Assembly: GCF_003597395.2 (NCBI RefSeq)
Contig: NC_133770.1
Location: 11,182,201-11,246,200, forward strand
Direction of reading: 5' to 3'
From: Chelonoidis abingdonii
Lineage: Eukaryota > Chordata > Testudines > Testudinidae
Length of the DNA: 64,000 nucleotides
Each line of letters starts with the position of its first letter. Positions within the stretch are counted from its first letter, which is position 1. The notes under the pieces were generated by a model. It was not told the DNA's origin. It did no database searches and worked only from the letters and a program-made list of their open reading frames with translations. Both the position numbers and the translations under genes were made by a program. This document shows, piece by piece, positions 57,401-61,579 of the stretch.

Positions 57401-60280
57401 GTATTTTGGTGGCCGTTGAGATAAAAAAAAATCATGAATAGACTCTATGACACAGCCAAACAAGTCAATTGAGTTCTGTTGAGGGTGTTTTTCCTATGTG
57501 TATATTAGAGATCGGAATTAATTACTGCTTATTTGACAGCCATTGTACTTACAAGTAAATGCTGGATTCGTTGCCCCCGATATCAGGCGACTGGAGTTTC
57601 TGCACAAGGATAACGATTATACCAATGAAAAGAACAAAGTTTATCTGGAAAGAGAAGAAAAAGAGAAGTGAAAAGCAATCCTGGCTTGTGGGGAGAATGC
57701 TATTAGCCATGCCGTATTTCTCTTACTATGACAAGGAGTGTCTGACCCGCTGGCCCCTGTTGCCTCACTCCTCCCAAATCTGCGGAGCTGGAACTCTGCA
57801 GAACCTCTGTGGAGAGAGGATCTTGCAGGGTCATGACTAATAGTGGGGCAATATGCCCTGGAGGCAGCATTCCCATTTTCTCTATTGCCCTAAGGCCAGA
57901 TTTTGTGGGCACAGACTCCCTTGCGTGCCTGAGCATGCCTTTGCCAGCAACAGTTAATGAGAGGCTTACATAAACCGTTTTCAGCATTTGTCATTATCAA
58001 AAACGGCAAGAGAAACAGATCCTTGAACGCCTGTACTTGGCTGGCCAGAGTTTAGTCCTGAGAGGTACTGAGTACCTTCAACTCCCATTGACTTCATGCA
58101 CTCAGCACCTCTCAGAATCAGGCAATATGTGAAGGAAGAGCTGATTTGTTCTCTTACTGAGTGAGGGTGAGGCAGGTGGCTTTGCTGTATTGCTCCTTGC
58201 AGCCCTGAGGCTGATTCAGCTCACAGATCCATGCAGGCGGGGAGGGGAGGGGAGGGAAGGGGCTGTGGTGAAATAATATCCACAAAAGGGAGCAGATGTG
58301 GTGGAATAAAATGGTTGTAACCTCCTCTACAGAAGGACAGACAGAGGGAGGGTTTGCAGAACCCATAGAACGGGCAGTGCGGGCTAGGGAGATGCCTTGG
58401 CCACTGAGCTGGGGAATGCCCTGACCGAGCACTAGAAGTGGTAGAAAGAAATAAAATCCCATTTTATTTCTGTTAAAAATGTCAATTTTTCGATTTAAAA
58501 AAACCAGCGGAAACAAAAGCTAACATGGTCCCCTGGCTCTGAAATTCCTTTTTCCATACAAAAATCAAATGTTTCATCCATATGGAGATGTTTTCAAAAA
58601 AAAAAAATTGATTTTAATGCTGCTGCATTTTATTAAAAAAAATAGTCAGAAATTGCAACCAGCTCTGCTCAGTGCATCCCCTAAACTGCATCCACCATCA
58701 GAGCCCCAGACATAATTTTTAGCTTTCCCTTCACTGAAAACCCCAAGGCAGGGGGGTGGAGATACCATCACCTACATATCCTCTAGGGTGAATCCCCCTT
58801 AGTGATCTGTCATCGGGAATTGCAAGATCCATACGATTTCATTTTACGCTCCTCTACCTGCAATTGTTGCATTATTATTTTCTGAATTCATTTTAGTCTC
58901 TGCATCTGCGCCCACATAACTAAGCCTTATAACCAGTATGGCTCTACTATAGAATCATAGGTCTGGAAGGGACCTCGAGAGGTCATCTAGTCCCGTCCTC
59001 TATAGTCATGGCAGGACTGAGTATTATCTGGATCATTCCTGAGAGGAGTTTGTCAGATCTGCTCTTAAAATTTTCCAGTGATGGAGATTCCACAACCTCC
59101 CTTGCAATTTATTCCAGTGTTTAACCACCCTGACAATTAGGAAGTTTTTCCCAATGTCCAACCTAAACCTTCTTTGCTGCAATTTAAGCCCATTGCTTCT
59201 TGTCCTATCCTCAGAGGTTAAGAAGAACAATTTTTCTCCCTCCTTCTTTTAACAACCTTTTATGTATTTGAAAACTGTTATCATGTGTCCCCTCTGAGTC
59301 TTCTCTTTTTCAGACTAAAACAAACCCAACTTTTTTCGAACTTCCCTCATAGTTCATGTTTTCTAGACCTTAAATCATTTTTGTTGCTCTTCTCTGGACT
59401 TCCTCCAGTTTGTCCACATCTTTCCTGAAATGTGGCACCCAGAACTGGACACAATACTCCAGCTGAGGCCTAATCAGTGCAGAGTAGAGTGGAAGAATTA
59501 GTTTGTGTGTCTTGCTTACAGTACTCCTCCTAATACATCCCAGTTACACTGTTGACTCATATTTAGCTTGTGATCCACTGTGATCCCCAGATCCCTTTCC
59601 GCAGTGCTCCTTCCTGGGCAGTCATTTCCCATTTTATACATGTGCAACTGATTGTACAGCTGTTAGGGGCAAAGCAAGCCTGGTGGGCCTATAACAGCAA
59701 GTATACACTGCCTAGGACAGGGTCATCCTGATGCCCCACCTAGGACTTCCATTGGCTTTATAGAGCTTAAGGACAGAAGGGAAAACTACGATCATCTAGT
59801 CTGACCTCCTATGTAACACAGGCCAGGTAATTTCCTCCAGTTATTCCTGTTTTGAGCCCAATAACTTGTGTTTGACTAAAGCACATCTTCCAGAAAGCCA
59901 TCCAGAAGACAGAGAATCCACCACTTCCCTTGGTAGTTTATTCCAGTGATTAATGAGATGTGCACGATTTACTATCCAGAGCCAGAAAGAAGCCTTTCAT
60001 GCTAAAGGTGTCTGTGAATCCGGGGAGCAGTAATACCTGGGTGCATGCGTGCTACATAATACCAGGCATTTTCCAATTTGCTTGGGGCAGAGCAAACTCT
60101 AGCCAGCCTCGTCCTCTGCTGTGTGACAACCTGTGGAGTCATTGGATTTAATTCGGTTTTACCTCATATGGAGAGTCATGAAGAGACACGTCTTACATAT
60201 GTTACTTACCATTATTGATCCAACCACGGGGCCCTTTATCACCCACCACAGGGCAGTGTTATCATTCATGTCCCAGCAGC
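24302..60280 (-). CDS. ADCYAP1R1: ADCYAP1R1 (PACAP type I receptor, PAC1), 3' half: six exons
   Basis: This is the gene span visible here; it continues beyond the right edge. In transcript order the exons are 60280-60211, 57644-57553, 36525-36442 (alternative hop), 27482-27353, 27134-27093 and 24490-24302. All have GT-AG borders and compatible phases (2-1 at the loop-3 junctions, 0 elsewhere). The protein is the class B GPCR that binds PACAP and VIP and signals through Gs/cAMP and Gq/PLC in neurons and endocrine cells. The visible part covers extracellular loop 2 through the C-terminus and is nearly identical to the mammalian PAC1 sequence as I know it. The signal peptide, hormone-binding ectodomain and TM1-4 exons lie outside. 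The gene converges with the other secretin-family receptor at 1237-1425. Intron sizes read from the sequence are about 2.6 kb, 30 kb (around hop), 218 bp and 2.6 kb. Confidence 0.96.
24825..24975 (+). repeat. Ancient amniote interspersed repeat (polyadenylated SINE/LINE tail type)
   Basis: The words attgtaagctctttggggac, tttgtacagcacctagcaca and ataatacaaataataaata form a block repeated widely in sauropsid genomes. A second degraded relative lies at about 27745-27850 (ggacagggactgtctc ... aatggggctttgatct ... ataatacaaat). Confidence 0.55.
26720..26960 (-). mobile_element. MIR-like SINE fragment
   Basis: On the + strand it shows ttattattcccattttacag, then gaagagaacccagaattatc, tgactgctagccctgtgc and ttgaccaaaagaccatgctt. 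This is the reverse-complement order of MIR core to tRNA-like head. Diverged. Confidence 0.6.
27093..27134 (-). CDS. ADCYAP1R1: ADCYAP1R1 TM7 exon (42 nt)
   Basis: On the - strand, atccag precedes GGC TTT GTC..., and the exon ends ...AAC GGG GAG followed by gtaaga. It encodes [14 protein letters not shown], the second half of TM7 with the class B signature [10 protein letters not shown]. The length is 42 nt, the usual size of this micro-exon in secretin receptors. It is in phase 0 on both sides. It joins ...GLGSFQ of the preceding exon to VQSEIK of the last exon. Confidence 0.97.
27353..27482 (-). CDS. ADCYAP1R1: ADCYAP1R1 TM6-ECL3 exon (130 nt)
   Basis: The acceptor is cgtaacag and the donor is CAG|gtgatt. 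The exon's first base G completes a split Leu codon (TT + G, or CT + G after hop). It then encodes [14 protein letters not shown] ... [18 protein letters not shown] ... ELGLGSFQ: the end of intracellular loop 3, TM6, extracellular loop 3 and the start of TM7. The RLARS motif is the class B G-protein-coupling segment, and it is also where both the short form and the hop form rejoin. The intron to the TM7 exon is only 218 bp, the shortest in the visible gene. Confidence 0.97.
28900..28985 (+). mobile_element. L3/CR1-like LINE 3' terminus
   Basis: It reads tctatgacctgcactaagca, ggatgtgtgattagttgatc and tggtccctattggctttaaa / atctaagaatctg, a short sense terminus. Confidence 0.7.
31252..31338. 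repeat. Interspersed repeat with 'cagagtagcagccgtgttag' head
   Basis: The order is tttcagagtagcagccgtgt, tagtctgtatccgcaaaaag, aacaggagtacttgtggcac, tttagagactaacaaattta. A rearranged copy of the same family is at 41073-41234. Confidence 0.75.
32600..33340. repeat. Strand-asymmetric degenerate minisatellite with opposed arms
   Basis: About 32640-32980 is C/T-rich with recurring ccctcctcactcc / cccccacctgccactc words. About 33020-33340 is G/A-rich with aaggagggatgcag, gggagcctcacaggg and catggtgagtag words, roughly the reverse complement of the first arm. It could form a large imperfect hairpin. No coding meaning is evident despite several open frames. Confidence 0.5.
33353..33658. mobile_element. 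Miniature element with inverted ends (caggcaccgac ... gtcggcacctatg)
   Basis: The left end cacaggcaccgac (33353-33365) and right end gtcggcacctatg (33646-33658) match as inverted repeats at 10 of 13 bases. The interior contains a second mirrored pair, ggggtgctcag / gttcagcaccca. I recognise this as a common turtle non-autonomous element. Confidence 0.65.
33781..33880 (-). mobile_element. CR1 LINE 3' end inserted in an older LINE
   Basis: On the + strand: atcatagaatcatagaatat, cagggttggaagggatctca, tctagtccaaccccctgctc, ending at aactaaatcatcc. The flanks read cttgaatact | gtgtgcag, continuous in the LINE consensus, so this is a later insertion. Its sequence closely matches 8293-8396. Confidence 0.9.
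35872..35962. repeat. Palindromic short element
   Basis: The sequence ggccagatccgtagctggca ... ccattgacttcagtgg ... gatgtggatctggtcc is approximately self-complementary end to end. Related words recur at 45505-45700, 28000-28085 and elsewhere. Confidence 0.6.
36442..36525 (-). CDS. ADCYAP1R1: ADCYAP1R1 alternative 'hop' cassette exon (84 or 81 nt)
   Basis: On the - strand, ttatttag-cag-CTGC is followed by an open segment and the donor CCT|gtaagt (donor GT at 36441-36440). Read after the TT left by the TM5 exon, it encodes (F)[18 protein letters not shown] ... [10 protein letters not shown], then joins in frame to RLARS. This is the intracellular-loop-3 hop insert known from mammalian PAC1, where it changes coupling to phospholipase C and cAMP. 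Using the first AG gives 84 nt (28 residues, with Ser, hop1-like). Using the second gives 81 nt (27 residues, hop2-like). Both keep frame, and skipping the exon also keeps frame (TT + G = Leu). The cysteine-rich pattern C-x4-C-x-C and the strong match to mammalian hop support function. The exon lies about 9 kb upstream of TM6 and 21 kb downstream of TM5. I did not find a 'hip' exon, but I cannot recall its sequence well enough to exclude it. Confidence 0.93.
36523..36528 (-). promoter_or_regulatory. Tandem NAGNAG splice acceptor of the hop exon
   Basis: The - strand reads TAG CAG immediately before CTGCGTT. The AG dinucleotides are at 36527-36526 and 36524-36523, three bases apart. Choice between them adds or removes a single Ser codon (F-S-C-V versus F-C-V), which is the known difference between hop1 and hop2 in mammals. 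Actual use of both sites is inferred, not shown. Confidence 0.85.
40378..40672. mobile_element. 295-bp MITE with 15-bp terminal inverted repeats
   Basis: Left GGCTTGTCTACACTA (40378-40392) and the reverse complement of the right end tagtgaagacaagcc (40658-40672) match at 14 of 15 bases. The interior has TIR-proximal CpG-bearing sequence but no ORF of note. The transposase family is uncertain because no clear target duplication is visible. Confidence 0.85.
41073..41234. repeat. Rearranged copy of the 'cagagtagcagccgtg' repeat (internal inversion)
   Basis: The head ggtttcagagtggtagccat ... aacaacgaggagtccttg is in the same orientation as at 31252. The following part (gatgaagtgggttttagccc ... 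gttagtctctaaggtgcc ... acaaggactcctcattgttt) is in reverse orientation. It thus repeats the aggagtccttg segment as an inverted pair. Confidence 0.75.
42060..42560 (+). pseudogene. Ty3/gypsy-like pol remnant (reverse transcriptase-RNase H junction)
   Basis: Translated pieces read [11 protein letters not shown] ... VTYLGHQVG in one frame, then a frameshift near 42150-42170, then [20 protein letters not shown] and [11 protein letters not shown], then a stop near 42387. The [11 protein letters not shown] block is diagnostic of Ty3/gypsy-type pol just after the RT palm. Frame breaks and the absence of the rest of pol show it is dead. It precedes the LTR-like block at 42740-43978. Confidence 0.85.
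42740..43978 (+). mobile_element. Probable LTR and 3' region of the gypsy-like element
   Basis: A long non-coding block with sharply repeat-like character follows the pol remnant. It contains tttaaagacctaattgattt, purine-rich ggtgagggggaaaagagggag-type words and, near its end, a 50-bp tandem array and GC-rich sequence ending ccgctacatgca, where an L3 LINE begins at 43983. Boundaries and the split between LTR and other inserted sequence are uncertain. Confidence 0.45.
43641..43850. repeat. 50-bp tandem repeat, about 4 copies
   Basis: The units start at 43661, 43711, 43761 and 43811 with tgtctgctcagccctgcaac or close variants (tgcttgctccgccttgcagc, tgtttgctcagccctgcagc), then a(a/g)agggcctgagccacc and taactgtg. 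The spacing is exactly 50 bp each time. Confidence 0.95.
43983..44630 (+). mobile_element. L3/CR1-type LINE 3' UTR fragment
   Basis: It contains ccttgaatactatgtccagt, tctggttgcc, aagggcaacaaagatggtca, gatatgatagaggtctataa, ttcatggaggataggcccat and ends gacctagtatggaagctc / tcatgttt. It matches the order of the 3' part of the element at 33670-34512. Confidence 0.92.
45505..45700. repeat. Two adjacent palindromic short elements
   Basis: At 45505-45598: ccggatggacagctagtgta ... tccattgacctcgatgcagc ... gctaagagcaggctctg. At 45600-45700: ctggcataactccactgact / taaatggagttactcctgat / ttacaatggtgtaaatgag. Each has a centre that reads nearly the same on both strands. Confidence 0.55.
46085..46196 (+). 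mobile_element. L3/CR1-type LINE 3' terminus
   Basis: It reads gattacctgttctgttcatt, ggcattggccactgttggaa, gggctagatggacctttggt and ends cccagtatggccgttcttat. Confidence 0.95.
47535..47745 (+). mobile_element. MIR-like SINE
   Basis: The head gtgctaacctgggactcagg ... agttcaattatc is followed by ccctgtgtgaccttgagcaa, agacactttgtctttcagtt and cctcatgcgctaaatgggg, the classical MIR order. Confidence 0.8.
52440..53070. repeat. Long interspersed repeat, AT-rich, ending in 'ttaatcaacagccct'
   Basis: I recognise the block (tgccatgcgaacgcttgctc ... gtgcaattaatcatgatt ... gttaactgcagttaatcaac) as recurring in turtle genomes. No conserved protein survives. Family unassigned. Confidence 0.5.
53678..53860 (-). 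mobile_element. CR1 LINE 3' end fragment
   Basis: On the + strand: atcatagaataacaaggttg, gaagggttctccggaggtca, tctagtccaaccacctgctc, continuing to ctcaaaccactgagctatcc. It extends further into the CR1 3' UTR than the other short copies. Confidence 0.9.
57327..57342. repeat. (TA)n microsatellite after a poly(A) run
   Basis: About eight TA units follow an A-run at 57316-57326, within the intron just 3' of the TM5 exon. Confidence 0.85.
57553..57644 (-). CDS. ADCYAP1R1: ADCYAP1R1 TM5-ICL3 exon (92 nt)
   Basis: The acceptor is ctctttccag and the donor is TTTACTT|gtaagt. The exon encodes [18 protein letters not shown] ... [12 protein letters not shown] plus TT of a split codon. This is TM5 and the first half of intracellular loop 3. 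It starts in phase 0 after ...GSIM and leaves two bases, so it can join either the hop exon (TTC, Phe) or the TM6 exon (TTG, Leu). The first residue is Ile where mammals have Val, a conservative change. Confidence 0.97.
58951..59660 (-). mobile_element. CR1 LINE 3' UTR and RT-end fragment (about 700 bp)
   Basis: On the + strand it starts tagaatcataggtctggaag and continues through gtttttcccaatgtccaacc, ttttgttgctcttctctgga and acccagaactggacacaata. Its - strand still shows the short CR1-like frame [20 protein letters not shown] (within 59033-59230). It is the longest CR1-type copy in the window; truncated and non-functional. Confidence 0.95.
59759..59958 (-). mobile_element. CR1/L3-type LINE fragment
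   Basis: On the + strand: acagaagggaaaactacgat, catctagtctgacctcctat, gtaacacaggccaggtaatt ... ggtagtttattccagtgat. It is a different subfamily from the copy just to its left. Confidence 0.8.
60211..60280 (-). CDS. ADCYAP1R1: ADCYAP1R1 ECL2-TM5 exon (70 nt)
   Basis: The acceptor ttattttag (AG at 60282-60281) is followed by C TGC TGG GAC..., and the donor is ATG|gtaagt. The exon encodes [17 protein letters not shown] ... VVGSIM. CW is the extracellular-loop-2 cysteine (disulfide partner of the TM3 Cys) and tryptophan common to class B receptors. The first C completes a codon from the upstream exon, which lies beyond the window. In mammals the N of DNT is S. This is the most 5' exon visible; I found no TM4 exon in 60290-61580. 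Confidence 0.96.
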
Positions 60281-60314
60281 TAAAATAATTAAAAAATAAA
60301 GGGGGATTCAGGGG

Positions 60315-60348
60315 AAGAGAGAGAGAGAGAGTGAGAGAGAGAGAGATA
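60315..60348. repeat. (GA)n microsatellite
   Basis: A nearly pure GA run with one T interruption. On the gene's strand it is a (TC)n tract just upstream of the branch-point region of the ECL2 exon. Confidence 0.9.
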
Positions 60349-60464
60349 AAGAGACCACTGGACAGGCCGGTGCATTCATATTTTCTTCTATTAGAACTTT
60401 GTCACAAGAGGGAAAGGAAGGTCTTGCAACTAAAGTTCAAGACTTTGCATCAAGAAATAAGAGT

Positions 60465-60790
60465 TCCCAGTCCTGTCTCTGACACTGACTTCCCTATGCA
60501 GCCTTAGCCACATCACCTGGGGCCAGGTTCAAAGGTATTTAGGCACCCTAATATGCAAAGAGGTGTCTCTTGAGATTTAAGTGAGTTAGGCACCTAACTC
60601 CCATTTAAATCAATCACAGTTAGGTGCTTCACCTGTTTAGGCATTACCGGAAATCCTGCTAGCCACTGATCTGTGTCCTCCTTTGAAAATCTGGTCCCAA
60701 GTGCCTGTGCGCATCAGTCCATCTGTCTGCAAAATGAGTATTCAAGCACTTAACTAGCTCAAGGGGGTGTTTTGAGGTTTACTTTGCAGA
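60465..60790 (+). mobile_element. MIR-like SINE carrying an internal palindromic segment
   Basis: MIR-type left part (gttcccagtcctgtctctga ... cagccttagccacatcacct), then ggtatttaggcaccctaat and its mirror ttaggcacctaactcccatt ... gttaggtgcttcacctgttt, then MIR-type right part (ccatctgtctgcaaaatgag). The layout is the same as at 4415-4765. Confidence 0.6.
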
Positions 60791-61579
60791 AGAGCAAAGT
60801 GTTATTTTAGATGGTTAAGACTGAGTTTTGGGCAAACGTGTAGGTCAGTTCGTATTTTAACTGTTGTAATGTCCTCTGCAGCAATCTATCATTAAAGCAA
60901 ATGTCTGCCCATTGGATCTGCATTCTGCCTTCGTGTGCACAATTGGCTCCTATGGAACTGCACGAGGACTACATACAGACACTCATTTGAGGGCTAAATT
61001 GGTCAACAGAAAGTTTGGGTTTTCAGGCCTTGGACATGTTTCTAGAATTGGGCAAACAGTGCAAACTTTTTTCTCTTGTACATGCATCTGACCTTTCCCC
61101 CCTGCACAGCTTTTGATCAATGTTTTTAATTTTAAAACAAACCAAGCCTGGTTATCCATTGGGATTTATTTTTCCTAGCATCCTGAGGCATCATAAAATG
61201 CTTTGCACTTGAAGTCGTGAGCTTTCCTCTCCTGTAAATCCTGGTTCTTGTGATGTGTTGTCGGATTCTAACCAACAGTGAAAAGAACTCAGAAGAACAA
61301 AATGTTAATACTGTGGAAGTTTATCTTTACCTTTTACGTATTTCAAATGCCTGCCTGCAAAACATTGTTGGGGGGGGGCGGAGAGGAGGAGAGTAGAAAC
61401 CTGTACATTAAAAACTATGGTCCCTTTGTTGTGCGTACATGTGTGGGAGTAGACAAAATGTGTATGAGCCAGATTTCATCTTCTATGTGTATGTCACGTG
61501 TATGTGGTACACAGATATGAAATTTCCCCATCATACCCACAAATGAACTATTCCATAAGTTGTCTAAGACAGGAAAAGT

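Larger units (their letters stand above)
36526..57552 (-). other. ADCYAP1R1: ADCYAP1R1 intron between TM5 and hop exons
   Basis: This 21.0-kb intron contains the TIR element at 40378-40672, the LTR-element remnant at 42060-43978, L3 copies at 43983-44630 and 46085-46196, a MIR-like SINE at 47535-47745, a repeat at 52440-53070 and a CR1 end at 53678-53860. I see no further conserved exon. Long stretches such as 36600-40370, 44650-46080, 47750-51000 and 54120-57550 are AT-rich intron with no recognised feature beyond simple runs. Confidence 0.8.
57645..60210 (-). other. ADCYAP1R1: ADCYAP1R1 intron between ECL2 and TM5 exons
   Basis: The intron is 2566 bp, with donor gtaagt and acceptor ctttccag. 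About a third is LINE debris (58951-59660 and 59759-59958). Nothing else is recognised in 57650-58940. Confidence 0.9.
60281..61579 (-). other. ADCYAP1R1: ADCYAP1R1 intron upstream of the ECL2 exon (window part)
   Basis: It contains a (GA)n tract at 60315-60348, about 35 nt upstream of the exon's acceptor, a MIR-like SINE at about 60465-60790, and ordinary sequence up to the R4-like retrotransposon. No exon is recognised; the intron continues past 64000. Confidence 0.8.

Noticed and set aside
59033..59230. 65-codon frame on the - strand
   Set aside because: It is the decayed end of a CR1 LINE reading frame, not a host gene.
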